Below are positions 44,496 to 53,437 of a stretch of 64,000 nt of DNA, one piece after another. The stretch's first letter is position 1, and every line of letters starts with the position of its first letter. The notes beneath the pieces are model-generated. The model was not told where the DNA came from. It did no database searches and worked only from the letters and a program-made list of their open reading frames with translations. The position numbers were made by a program, and so were the translations under genes. Origin of the DNA: Sphingomonas profundi (GTDB lineage Bacteria > Pseudomonadota > Alphaproteobacteria > Sphingomonadales > Sphingomonadaceae); assembly GCF_009739515.1 (NCBI RefSeq), contig NZ_CP046535.1:4015501-4079500 (forward strand), written 5' to 3'.

Positions 44496-45334
44496 TTAAG
44501 GTGCCGCGGCGGGCGCGGGCGCGGGTGCCGCGCCGCGCGCGAGCAGCGCCTCCGGCCGGAGGCTCACGTCGGCGATGGTCCGCTCGGGCGTGCCGAGCGG
44601 CGGGATGACGGTGGCGCCGACGGTGACGCGCACCGCCTGTGGCCGGCCGGTGAGGATCTGCGGATCCTTTGCGGTGGCCGGCACGGTGAACGCCTCGCCG
44701 GGGTTCAGCACCTTCTCGATATACCGCTCGCCGCCATTGCCCTCGTAGATGCGCAGCCACACCGCCTCCGTCGCGGTGACGACGACCAGGCCGGCGGCGG
44801 CCGGCGCCGGCCCGGCGGCACGGGGCGCGGGCGCGCCGGCCGCGGAGGGGCGCCGGGCGTGGCGGCCGGCACCGTCGCCGTGCCGGCGGCCAGCCGCGCG
44901 CGCGCCTCCGGATCCTCGCCGCTCAGCGTGCCGCTGCGCAGCACCGCGTAGCCGCCCGCCAGCAGCACCGCGATCAGCAGCGCCACCGCCGCCAGCAGCC
45001 GCGATGGCACGCGCTTGGGATCGGCCGGCTCGAACGGCTCGGCGACCCCTTGCGTGACGGGGGCCGCGCCAAGCTCCGCGCGGAAATCCTGCGCCAGCTT
45101 CGCCGCGTCCAGCCCGATCGCCTGCGCATAGGTGCGGACGAAGCCGACGCTGTAGGGCGTGGCCGGCAGATCGGTATGCGCGCCGGATTCGATCACGCGC
45201 AGGTGGCGCAGCGGGATGCGGGTGATCGTCGCGATCTCGTCCAGATCGCGGCCCTGCGCCTCGCGGGCCGAGCGCAGCCGTTCGCCGACGCCGGTCGGCA
45301 GGAAGGACTGGAACTGGTCTTCGGCCTGACTCAT
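44496..45334 (-). pseudogene. RodZ-like helix-turn-helix protein, frameshifted
   Basis: The N-terminal frame (45334 down to the stop at 44705) encodes a helix-turn-helix domain (SFLPTGVGERLRSAREAQ, DLDEIATITRIPLRHLRVIE, YSVGFVRTYAQAIG), then a membrane segment (SRLLAAVALLIAVLLAGGYA). This is the RodZ layout. The extracytoplasmic domain (LVVVTATEAVWLRIYEGN, RYIEKVLNPGEAFTVPA, then VSLRPEALLARG) is in a different frame that runs to 44496. The frames switch in a Pro/Ala linker near a C4 run at 44847-44850 and are reconciled by one missing base. It could be a real loss or a sequencing or assembly error. No slippery heptamer is visible. Confidence 0.8.
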
Positions 45335-45440
45335 GCGAACTCCCGGCCGCCGGTCCGGTCGAGGTGCGGCCCCCGACCTTGTCACAACAGCCCCCATGCG
45401 CTGTCAAATGGTAAACATATGATCGGCGGCGATCTTGGGC

Positions 45441-47732
45441 TCAGCCGATGTTGACGCCGCGCTCCGCCGCCCACTCGCCGAGCAGCCGGCGCATGTCGGC
45501 GTGGCCGGCGGCCAGCCACGCCGGCATCTCGGCCCTGAGCGCCGCCACGTCCAGCGAGCGGATCATCGCCTTGACCGGGCCGATCGCCGCCGGGGTGATC
45601 GACAGCCGCTCGATCCCCAGGCCGATCAGCGCCATCGCCTCCAGCGTGCGGCCGCCCATCTCCCCGCAGATGCCGACGGAGACGCCGCCCGCCGTCGCCT
45701 GGCCGATGACGCGGGCGAGGAAGCGCAGGATCGCGGGCGAGAGCCAGTCGTACCGCTCGGCCAGCTTCGGGTGGGCGCGATCGGCGGCGAACAGGAACTG
45801 GGTGAGATCGTTGGTGCCGATCGAGAGGAAGTCGAGCTTAGGCAGCAGCACGTCCAGCATCTCGGCCAGGGCCGGCACCTCCAGCATCGTGCCGTAGTTG
45901 ATCGCCAGCGGCACCGGGCGGTTGCGCGCCGCCACCCAGTTGCGCTGGTTTTCGAACAGCGCCTGCGCCTGATCGAACTCCCACGGCTCCGACACCATCG
46001 GGAACATGACGTTCAGGGTGCGGCCGGCGGCGGCCTCCACCAGCGCGCGGGCCTGCGCCTTCATCAGCGCGTCGCGATCGAGCGCGAGGCGGATGGCGCG
46101 CCAGCCCATCGCCGGATTCTCCTCGCGCTCGCCATCCTCGTCGCCCTTCATGTAGGGCAGCGCCTTGTCCCCGCCGATATCGACGGTGCGGAAGATCACC
46201 GGGCGATCGCCGGCGGCATCCAGCACGTCGCGATACAATCGCTGCTGGCGCTCGCGCTGGGGCAGGGTGGCGGAGACGAGGAACTGGAACTCGGTGCGGA
46301 ACAGGCCGATGCCGTCCGCCCCCGTCACGTCCAGCGCGGCGACGTCGTCGCGCAGGCCGGCGTTCACCATCAGCGTGATGCGCACGCCGTCCCGGCTCAG
46401 CGGCGGCAGATCGCGCATGGCGGCGAATTCCGCCCTTCGCTTCTGCGTGACGACGAGCTTGGCGTCGAACGCGTCCTCCATTGTCGCGGTCGGCCGCACG
46501 AACACGGCGCCCTGGTTGCCGTCCAGCAGCAGGAAATCGCCCTCCGCCACCATCCGCCGGATCGAGCGGACGCGACCCACCACCGGCACGCCCATGGCGC
46601 GCGCGACGATGGTGACGTGGGCGGTGAGCGAGCCTTCCTCCAGCACCACGCCCTTCAGCCGGCGGCGATCATATTCGAGCAGCTCGGCCGGCCCCAGGTT
46701 GCGCGCGATGAGGATCGAATCCTGCCGCAGGCCCAGCTGCGCGGCGGTGCCGAGCTGTCCGGAGACGATGCGCAGCAGCCGGTTCGACAGATCCTCCAGA
46801 TCGTGCATGCGATCGGCCAGCAGCGGATCGCTGATCTCGCGCATCCGCATGCGCGTGCGCTGCTGCACCCGCTCGATCGCCGCCTCGGCGGTGAGGCCGC
46901 TGTCGATCGCCTCGTTGATGCGGCGGCTCCAGCCCTCGTCATAGGCGAACATCTTGTAGGTGTTGAGCACGTCCTGATGCTCGCCCGCCACGCCGAACTC
47001 GGCCTGGCTGGTCATCCGCTCGATCTGCTCGCGCATCTGGCGGAAGGCGGCGTAGACGCGGTGGCGCTCGGCCTCCGTATCCTCGGCGACGGTATGCTCG
47101 ATATGGATGCGCGGCTGGTGGAACACGGCGTGGCCGCGCCCCATGCCCTCGACCAGCTTCAGGCCGGAGAGGCGGACGGCGCCCTGACCTCGCGCGGCGG
47201 CGGCGCCCCCGCGCGCCTCGTCGATCAGGCCAGCGCCGGCGATCAGTTCCGCCAGCACCATCGCCACCGTCTGCAGCGCCTCGATCTCCACCTCGGCATA
47301 GCGGCGCGACGCCTCGTGCTGCACGGCCAGCACGCCGACGGCCTGTTCGCGCCGCACGATCGGCACGCCGGCGAAGCTGTGATAGAGTTCCTCGCCCGTC
47401 TCCGGCTTGTAGGCGAAATCCGGATGGCTGGTCGCCTCGTCCAGATTGAGCGTCTCGACCTGCTCGGCGATCTTGCCGACGAGCCCCTCGCCCAGCGCCA
47501 GCTTGGTGACGTGGACCGATTCCTGCCGCAGCCCGCGGGTGGCGTACAGCTCCAGCACGCCATCGCGCAGCAGGTAGATCGAGCACACCTCGCTATCCAT
47601 CGCCGCGCCGATGATCTGCACGACCTGGTTGAGCTTGGCCTGCGCGTTGGTGCGCGCGGCCATCACGTCGTGCAAACGGGTGAGGATCTCGCGCGCGGCG
47701 GAGGTCGCCGTGCCGGGGGGCGTCTGGGGCAT
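45441..47732 (-). CDS. ptsP: Phosphoenolpyruvate-protein phosphotransferase PtsP (nitrogen PTS enzyme I)
   Basis: This 763-residue PTS-Ntr enzyme I has an N-terminal GAF domain (about 20-160: SVCSIYLLRDGVLELYATRG and EGLVGKIAEQVETLNL), the phosphoacceptor region SLTAHVTIVARAMGVPVVG with His, and the C-terminal PEP-binding barrel (VMFPMVSEPWEFDQAQALF, LDFLSIGTNDLTQFLFAADR, GISVGICGEMGG-like). It feeds NPr and EIIA-Ntr in nitrogen and carbon control. The ATG at 47732 is well placed. The usual lysC-ptsP neighbourhood is kept, with a nitronate monooxygenase-like gene between. Confidence 0.95.
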   Translation of the reverse strand: MPQTPPGTATSAAREILTRLHDVMAARTNAQAKLNQVVQIIGAAMDSEVCSIYLLRDGVLELYATRGLRQESVHVTKLALGEGLVGKIAEQVETLNLDEATSHPDFAYKPETGEELYHSFAGVPIVRREQAVGVLAVQHEASRRYAEVEIEALQTVAMVLAELIAGAGLIDEARGGAAAARGQGAVRLSGLKLVEGMGRGHAVFHQPRIHIEHTVAEDTEAERHRVYAAFRQMREQIERMTSQAEFGVAGEHQDVLNTYKMFAYDEGWSRRINEAIDSGLTAEAAIERVQQRTRMRMREISDPLLADRMHDLEDLSNRLLRIVSGQLGTAAQLGLRQDSILIARNLGPAELLEYDRRRLKGVVLEEGSLTAHVTIVARAMGVPVVGRVRSIRRMVAEGDFLLLDGNQGAVFVRPTATMEDAFDAKLVVTQKRRAEFAAMRDLPPLSRDGVRITLMVNAGLRDDVAALDVTGADGIGLFRTEFQFLVSATLPQRERQQRLYRDVLDAAGDRPVIFRTVDIGGDKALPYMKGDEDGEREENPAMGWRAIRLALDRDALMKAQARALVEAAAGRTLNVMFPMVSEPWEFDQAQALFENQRNWVAARNRPVPLAINYGTMLEVPALAEMLDVLLPKLDFLSIGTNDLTQFLFAADRAHPKLAERYDWLSPAILRFLARVIGQATAGGVSVGICGEMGGRTLEAMALIGLGIERLSITPAAIGPVKAMIRSLDVAALRAEMPAWLAAGHADMRRLLGEWAAERGVNIG

Positions 47733-47905
47733 GAGGCAGCGCTAACAGAAAGGCCGGGCGCTTTCCAATGGCGCTTGCGCCATCGGGCGGCGCGCAGCAC
47801 CACCGGCGATGAACCACGGCCACACCGCCTGCGCCGTCGTGACGTTCGGATGGTGGACGTCGCGACCTCACCTCGCCGGGCGGGGCAAGCCGAACGGAGG
47901 GAGGA

Positions 47906-48925
47906 TCAGGCGGCGCGGCGCTCCAGCGCGGCGGAGGCTTCCGCCAGCAGCGTCGCGACGATCTCGCCCACCGGCTCCTCCCGCGTCACCATGCCGACCG
48001 ACTGCCCGGCCATCAGCGACCCGTTCTCCACATCGCCGTCAATCACCGCGCGGCGCAGCGCCCCGGCCCAGTAATGTTCGATCTGGAGCTGTGCCTCGGC
48101 CATGGCGAGCGTGCCCTCGTCCAGCGCCTGCGCCACCTCCCGCTGCTTGGCGGTGAACAGGTCGGTGGAGGCGTTCTTCAGCGCGCGCACCGGGATGACG
48201 GGCAGGCGCGGATCGATCTGCACGCTGGCGACCGCATCGCGCGCGGAGGCGCGGATGAACGCCTTTTTGAAGTTCGCGTGGGCGATCGATTCGTGCGCGC
48301 AGACGAAGCGCGTGCCGAGCTGCACGCCGGCGGCGCCCATCTCCAGATAGCCGGCGATCGCCTCGCCGCGGCCGATGCCGCCGGCGACGAACACCGGCAG
48401 CGTGGCGGCGATCGTCGGCAGCATCTCCTGCGCCAGCACGCTGGTGGAGACCGGGCCGATATGGCCGCCGGCCTCCATGCCCTCGATCACCAGCGCATCC
48501 ACGCCGGATCGGATCAGCTTCTTCGCCAGCGCCAGCGCCGGCGCGAAGCAGATCACCTTCGCGCCGGACGCCTTGATCTTCTCGATCGCGCCACCCGGCG
48601 GCAGCCCGCCCGCCAGCACGACATGGCCGACGCCGTGCTTCGCGCAGACCTCGATCAGCGCGCCGAGATCCGGGTGCATGGTGATGAGGTTGACGCCGAA
48701 CGGCTTCGTAGCGAGCGCCCGGGTCGCGGCGATCTCCGCATCGAGCAGGGCCGGCGTCATCGCGCCGCACGCGATCACGCCGAAGCCGCCCGCGTTCGAG
48801 ATGGCGGAGACGAGGCTCCGCTCGCTGACCCACGACATCGCGCCGGCGAGGATCGCGACGTCGGCCCCGAGGAAATCGGCGCCGCGCGCCATCAGCGCGG
48901 CCAGGCGGCGCGTGCCCGCGCTCAC
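47906..48925 (-). CDS. Nitronate monooxygenase-family flavoprotein
   Basis: This 339-residue FMN TIM-barrel protein belongs to the nitronate monooxygenase/2-nitropropane dioxygenase family. It has AILAGAMSWVSERSLVSAIS, GVNLITMHPDL, ALVIEGMEAGGHIG with the active-site His, PVFVAGGIGRGEAIAGYLEM and GVQLGTRFVCAHES. It may act on nitronates or be an enoyl-reductase-like (FabK) enzyme; the motifs do not separate these. The GTG start at 48925 overlaps the lysC stop (GTGA), so it is coupled to lysC. Confidence 0.92.
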   Translation of the reverse strand: MSAGTRRLAALMARGADFLGADVAILAGAMSWVSERSLVSAISNAGGFGVIACGAMTPALLDAEIAATRALATKPFGVNLITMHPDLGALIEVCAKHGVGHVVLAGGLPPGGAIEKIKASGAKVICFAPALALAKKLIRSGVDALVIEGMEAGGHIGPVSTSVLAQEMLPTIAATLPVFVAGGIGRGEAIAGYLEMGAAGVQLGTRFVCAHESIAHANFKKAFIRASARDAVASVQIDPRLPVIPVRALKNASTDLFTAKQREVAQALDEGTLAMAEAQLQIEHYWAGALRRAVIDGDVENGSLMAGQSVGMVTREEPVGEIVATLLAEASAALERRAA

Positions 48926-50211
48926 GCCGCGTCGGCCTCGGCGGCCGGCTCCGGCGCGTCCAGGCCGTAGGCGGTGTGCAGCACGCGCACGGCCAGCTCG
49001 GTATAATCCTCGTGGATCAGCACGCTCACCTTGATCTCCGACGTGGTGATGGCGAGGATGTTGATCTGCCGATCCGCCAGCGACTTGAACATCTGCGCGG
49101 CGACGCCCGCGTGGCTGCGCATGCCGACGCCGACGACGGAGATCTTGGTGATGGCGGTATCGTGGACGATGCCGGTGAAGCCGATCACCGGCTTCTCCCG
49201 CTCCAGCACGTCCAGCGCGCGGGCGAGTTCGGCCTTGGGCACGGTGAAGGTCACGTCGGTGGCGGCGGGCGCGGCGCCGCCGGCATGCGCCACGTTCTGC
49301 ACGATCATGTCCACGTTGATGCTGGCATCCGCCAGCGGCGAGAAGATCGTGGCGACCGCGCCGGGGCGATCCGGCACGGCGACGACGGTGATCTTCGCCT
49401 CGTTCTTGTCGTGGGCGATGCCGGTGATGAGCTGACGTTCCATGCTTCCCTCTTCGATCTCGTCATCGCCCACGATCAGGGTGCCGCGATGCCCGTCCTC
49501 GTCGCGCGCATCGTCGAACGACGAGAGCACGCGGACGCGGACCTTCTCCTTCATGGCGAGCCCCACCGAGCGCGTCTGGAGCACCTTGGCGCCGACCGAG
49601 GCGAGCTCCAGCATCTCCTCGTACGTCACCTTGCTGAGCTTGCGCGCGCGCGGCACGATGCGCGGATCGGTGGTATAGACGCCGTCCACGTCGGTGTAGA
49701 TGTCGCAGCGATCGGCCTTCATCGCCGCCGCCACCGCGACCGCCGAGGTATCCGATCCGCCGCGGCCCAGCGTGGTGACGCGGCCGTGCGCCGTCACGCC
49801 CTGGAAGCCCGGAATCACCGCCACCTGGCCGCCGGCCATCGCCGTGCCGAGCGTCTCGGCGTCGATCTGGCCGATGCGGGCCGAGGCGTGCGCATCCGAC
49901 GTGCCGATCGGCAGCTGCCAGCCGAGCCAGCTGCGCGCATCGACGCCGATCGACTGCAGGACGATCGCGAGCAGGCCGCTCGTCACCTGCTCGCCCGAGG
50001 AGACGACGACGTCATATTCGCGCGGATCGTACAGCGGCGACGCCTCCCGGCAGAAGCCGACGAGCCGGTCCGTCTCGCCCGACATCGCCGAGACGACGAC
50101 GGCGACCTCGTGGCCGGCCTCCACCTCCTGCTTCACGCGGGCGGCCACGTTGCGAATCCGCTCGATCCCCGCCATCGAGGTGCCGCCGAACTTCATCACG
50201 ATACGGGCCAT
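48922..50211 (-). CDS. lysC: Aspartate kinase LysC
   Basis: This 429-residue aspartokinase makes aspartyl phosphate for the lysine, threonine and methionine pathways. It starts MARIVMKFGGTSMAG, the kinase signature, with ALGRGGSDTSAVAVAAAMKA-like sequence (TLGRGGSDTSAVAVA) and two C-terminal ACT domains (DRPGAVATIFSPLADASINV and KISVVGVGMRSHAGVAAQMF) that sense end products. There may be an internal start for a beta subunit, as in other lysC genes, but I saw none marked. It is divergent from ubiG and overlaps the next gene. Confidence 0.96.
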   Translation of the reverse strand: MARIVMKFGGTSMAGIERIRNVAARVKQEVEAGHEVAVVVSAMSGETDRLVGFCREASPLYDPREYDVVVSSGEQVTSGLLAIVLQSIGVDARSWLGWQLPIGTSDAHASARIGQIDAETLGTAMAGGQVAVIPGFQGVTAHGRVTTLGRGGSDTSAVAVAAAMKADRCDIYTDVDGVYTTDPRIVPRARKLSKVTYEEMLELASVGAKVLQTRSVGLAMKEKVRVRVLSSFDDARDEDGHRGTLIVGDDEIEEGSMERQLITGIAHDKNEAKITVVAVPDRPGAVATIFSPLADASINVDMIVQNVAHAGGAAPAATDVTFTVPKAELARALDVLEREKPVIGFTGIVHDTAITKISVVGVGMRSHAGVAAQMFKSLADRQINILAITTSEIKVSVLIHEDYTELAVRVLHTAYGLDAPEPAAEADAA

Positions 50212-50282
50212 GAACCGGGTTCTCTCATCCAGCTGAAAGAGCCTTGGGAACCAAGGCGCGGCCCTGATAGGGAGGGGGGATT

Positions 50283-51062
50283 ATGAACGCAAGCATCGCC
50301 CCCCAGCCCACGCGATCGCCCGCCCGATCGTCCGCCGTTACGCCCGCCCCGACGATCGATCCGGCGCAGGCCGCCCATTTCGGCCGGCTGGCGGCGGACT
50401 GGTGGGATCCGACGGGGTCGTCCGCGATGCTCCACCGGCTGAACCCGGTGCGGCTGCGCTACATCCGCGACGCGGTGGACGCGCACTGGGCGGGCGACGC
50501 GGCGGCTTTCCGCCCGCTGGCGGGCAGGCGCGCGCTGGACGTGGGCTGCGGCGCGGGCCTGCTTGCGGAGCCGCTCGCCCGACTGGGGGCGGCGGTGACG
50601 GGCATCGACGCGGCGCCGGAGAATGTGGCGGTGGCGCGCGCCCATGCCGAGGGGCAGGGGCTGGCGATCGACTATCGCGCGGGCGAACTGGCGAGCCTGG
50701 CCGGCGAGACGTTCGATCTGGTGACGTGCATGGAGGTGATCGAGCATGTCGCCGATCCCGCCGGCTTCGTGGCCGGACTGGCGGCGGCGCTGGCGCCCGA
50801 CGGGCTGCTGGTGCTGTCGACGCCGAACCGCACGCCCCTGTCGCGGCTGGCGATGATCACGCTAGGCGAGGGGCTGGGCCGCATCCCGCGCGGCACGCAC
50901 GACTGGAGCAGGTTCCTCACGCCGGACGAGCTTCAGGCCTTGCTGGAGGCGGCGGGGCTGCGCGTGGCGGACGTGACCGGGCTGGCCTTCTCGCCGCTGA
51001 AGGGGCTGGTGCTGAGCGACAGTCTGGCGCTGGACTATCTTATGGTCGTGCGGAAGGCCTGA
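50283..51062 (+). CDS. ubiG: Ubiquinone biosynthesis O-methyltransferase UbiG
   Basis: This 259-residue SAM-dependent methyltransferase acts at two O-methylation steps of ubiquinone synthesis. It reads HFGRLAADWWDPTGSSAMLH followed by NPVRLRYIRD, the UbiG signature. SAM motif I is ALDVGCGAGLLAEPLARLGA, then VTCMEVIEHVADPAGFV, VLSTPNRTPLSRL and RGTHDWSRFLTPDEL. A strong GGAGGGGGG precedes the ATG at 50283. The promoter is shared with the divergent lysC gene in a 71-nt gap. Confidence 0.96.
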   Translation: MNASIAPQPTRSPARSSAVTPAPTIDPAQAAHFGRLAADWWDPTGSSAMLHRLNPVRLRYIRDAVDAHWAGDAAAFRPLAGRRALDVGCGAGLLAEPLARLGAAVTGIDAAPENVAVARAHAEGQGLAIDYRAGELASLAGETFDLVTCMEVIEHVADPAGFVAGLAAALAPDGLLVLSTPNRTPLSRLAMITLGEGLGRIPRGTHDWSRFLTPDELQALLEAAGLRVADVTGLAFSPLKGLVLSDSLALDYLMVVRKA

Positions 51063-51205
51063 CCGCCGGCGCGTGAGGTGCCGGTACTAGGACATTTCGG
51101 AGTGGTTGCGGGCGGCGAAAAGCCCCAATCGCCTTATCCGATTGGATCCGGCACGTGGCGCTGGCCGGGCGCCGCGCCACGCCCGGACCGGCGGGGAGAC
51201 AGGCG

Positions 51206-52858
51206 ATGACCGAGGACGTCAAGTGGGATCTGGAAGCCGACGTCGTCGTGCTGGGTTCGGGCGGCGCGGCGATGACGGCGGCGATCTCCGCCCATGATTT
51301 CGGCGCGAAGGACGTTGTCATCCTGGAGAAGACCGGCATGGTCGGCGGGACGACGGCGATGTCCGGCGGCATGCTCTGGATCCCCAACAACCATTATCAG
51401 CGCGAGGCGGGCATCGACGAGTCCGACGACGACATCGTCGCCTATCTCGATTCCCTCGCGCCGGGCGCGCTCGATCCCGAGACGCTGGGCGCCTTCATGG
51501 AGAGCGGACCGGAGATGATCCGCTATCTGGCGGACAAGACGCCCGTCCGCTTCCACGTGTTCGCCGACTTCCCCGATTATCAGCCGTACATGCCGGGCGC
51601 GAAGGTCGACGGCGGGCGCTCGCTGGACAATGAGGCCTTTTCCTTCGACCAGCTCGGCAAGTGGGCCACGCGGGTGAACCCGACCAAGATGGCCTATCCG
51701 GTGCGCGGCAGCCTGATGGAGGCGGTGAGCGGCACGCTGGACGAGGCCACCCTCGCCGAGCGCGAGCGGCAGGATTATCGCGGCCTGGGGCAGGCGCTGG
51801 CCGGATCGCTGTTCAAGGCGGTGCTTGATCGCGGCATCCCGGTCGAGTTCGAGAAGCGCGCCCGCAGGCTCGTGAAGGACGGCGACCGGGTAATCGGCGT
51901 CGTCGCCGAGGATGCCGACGGCCGGGACTTCCGCGTGCGCGCGCGCCGCGGCGTGGTGATCGCGACCGGCGGGTTCGAATGGAACGAGAAGCTGGTGCAG
52001 GCCTTCCTTCGCGGTCCCCTGACCGGGCCGGTCAGCGTGCCCGAGAATGAGGGCGACGGCCTGCTGATGGCGATCGAGGCGGGCGCCCAGCTGGGCAACA
52101 TGCAGCATGCCTTCTGGCAGCAGAGCGTGCTCGAGTCCAAGCCGCAGCACCGCGCCGCCAAGCCCAACTACCTGCTGGGGTCGGACGAGCGGGCGCGCCC
52201 CGGCGCCATCCTGGTCAACCGTGCCGGCAAGCGGTTCGTGAACGAGGCGGCCAATTACAACGCGATGGGCAAGGCGCTGCACGCCTTCGACGCCGGCACG
52301 CACAGCTACGCCAACCTGCCCTACTGGCTGATCATCGATCAGCGCTACAAGGACAAGTATCCGACGTTCAGCTCGACGCCCGGCTCGCCCATCCCCTCCT
52401 ACATGATGCAGGCCGAGACGCTGGAGGCGCTGGCCGCGATGGCGGGGATCGACGCCGCCGGGCTGACGGCCACCGTGGCGCGGTTCAACGAGATGGTGCG
52501 CAACGGCCATGACGACGACTTCAACCGCGGCGACAACAGCTACGACAATTTCTACATGTGGGGCGATACCGACTTCGATCCGCCGTACCGCACGCTCGGG
52601 CTGATCGATCAGGGGCCGTTCTACGCGGTCAAGATGGAGTCCGGCGCCTTGGGAACGGCCGGCGGCCCGAAGACCAACGGCGACGCGCAGGTGCTGGACT
52701 GGAGCGGCAACCCGATCCCCGGCCTCTACGCGGCCGGCAACGCCATGGCCGCGGTGCTGGGCGAGGGCTATGGCGGCGCCGGCGGCACGCTGGGGCCGGG
52801 CATGACCTTCGGCTACCTGGCGGGCCGGCATCTCGGCACCCACATATCCAATCACTGA
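51206..52858 (+). CDS. FAD-dependent oxidoreductase (3-ketosteroid-1-dehydrogenase / fumarate reductase-like)
   Basis: This 550-residue FAD enzyme of the fumarate-reductase/KstD superfamily has the dinucleotide motif VVVLGSGGAAMTAAISAHDF (residues about 13-32), VVIATGGFEWNEKLVQ and the C-terminal FAD motif GLYAAGNAMAAVLGEGYGGA followed by GTLGPGMTFGYLAG. The length fits 3-oxosteroid 1-dehydrogenases, which take up to about 550 residues. A substrate cannot be fixed; steroid-like or other cyclic ketones are possible. The ATG at 51206 has GGGGAG upstream. It is a single-gene unit between ubiG and the TonB receptor island. Confidence 0.88.
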   Translation: MTEDVKWDLEADVVVLGSGGAAMTAAISAHDFGAKDVVILEKTGMVGGTTAMSGGMLWIPNNHYQREAGIDESDDDIVAYLDSLAPGALDPETLGAFMESGPEMIRYLADKTPVRFHVFADFPDYQPYMPGAKVDGGRSLDNEAFSFDQLGKWATRVNPTKMAYPVRGSLMEAVSGTLDEATLAERERQDYRGLGQALAGSLFKAVLDRGIPVEFEKRARRLVKDGDRVIGVVAEDADGRDFRVRARRGVVIATGGFEWNEKLVQAFLRGPLTGPVSVPENEGDGLLMAIEAGAQLGNMQHAFWQQSVLESKPQHRAAKPNYLLGSDERARPGAILVNRAGKRFVNEAANYNAMGKALHAFDAGTHSYANLPYWLIIDQRYKDKYPTFSSTPGSPIPSYMMQAETLEALAAMAGIDAAGLTATVARFNEMVRNGHDDDFNRGDNSYDNFYMWGDTDFDPPYRTLGLIDQGPFYAVKMESGALGTAGGPKTNGDAQVLDWSGNPIPGLYAAGNAMAAVLGEGYGGAGGTLGPGMTFGYLAGRHLGTHISNH

Positions 52859-53086
52859 TCGCGGCGTCGGCGGGCCGCGCGGTGCATTAGCGGGCGAATC
52901 CCTAGCGGTTTCGGGCGGCGACGAGACGAAGCGCATCGAGGCGCGGCATCTGACGCGGGCGAGTACGACATCGTCGCGTGGGGCGACATAGCCGCGCGGT
53001 GGTCCGCCGCCTCCGTTTTACCAAGCGCCAAACCCTACGATCTTCACGCGGACCCATCCGGCCCGGCCCAGGTCGGACAGACATCC

Positions 53087-53213
53087 AGCTTTTTGCACGT
53101 CCGCTCATCCTGAGGAGGGGCTGAGCGGAGGCGAAGTCGCCATTTCGACACGCTCAATCGCTCCTCAGGACGAGCGGTTTGCACGAACGCCAAGTCAAAC
53201 CGGCTTCATCCGC
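53087..53213 (-). repeat. Intergenic palindromic hairpin repeat, copy 2 (inverted relative to copy 1)
   Basis: The arms CCGCTCATCCTGAGGAG (53101-53117) and CTCCTCAGGACGAGCGG (53161-53177) match copy 1 at 7841-7990 with one change. The flank GTCAAACCGGCTTCATCCGC is also shared. In reverse complement it aligns with copy 1 end to end except for an internal gap of about 27 bp where copy 1 has the inner palindrome. Two such copies 45 kb apart in opposite orientation indicate a dispersed repeat family. Confidence 0.85.
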
Positions 53214-53263
53214 TAAATCTCGATACGCCGCAGACCGCCGCATCCCGGACCGACGCGTTGGTT

Positions 53264-53270
53264 AAAAAAA
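53264..53270. promoter_or_regulatory. A7 tract upstream of the TonB-dependent receptor
   Basis: GGTTAAAAAAAGTCC contains seven consecutive A, which is rare in this GC-rich window. Similar seven-base A/T runs occur in two other gaps of the same island (61225-61231 and 63328-63334). It may be a promoter UP-like or bending element. Confidence 0.35.
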
Positions 53271-53437
53271 GTCCGACATGATCGTAACGGGCGACTACGA
53301 CGCCATCGAGCCCAACTGCCTTTTTCCTTGCCCTCCCGGATCGAAGGCAATAGGCGAGGGGTGGGTGGCGGCCGCGTGATTCATGCGCCGCTCCCGCGAG
53401 GTTCTAGTCGGCAACAGCCGAGCAGCCGGAGGGGATT

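Larger units (their letters stand above)
52859..53437. other. Intergenic region upstream of the TonB-dependent receptor
   Basis: This 579-bp gap holds the second hairpin repeat (53087-53213) and an A7 tract at 53264-53270. A 33-codon open frame (53278-53379) is judged not to be a gene. The rest (52859-53086) shows no gene or clear element. The receptor promoter is expected in the last 170 bp, and a GGAGGGG ribosome-binding site lies just before 53438. Confidence 0.6.

Noticed and set aside
44705-45334. Programmed -1 frameshifting in the rodZ-like gene
   Set aside because: No slippery heptamer or clear downstream structure was seen at the frame switch. A one-base indel in a C-run is the simpler reading.
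53278-53379. A 33-codon open frame just upstream of the TonB-dependent receptor
   Set aside because: No ribosome-binding site and no recognisable peptide. It lies in probable promoter DNA, so a leader-peptide role is not supported.
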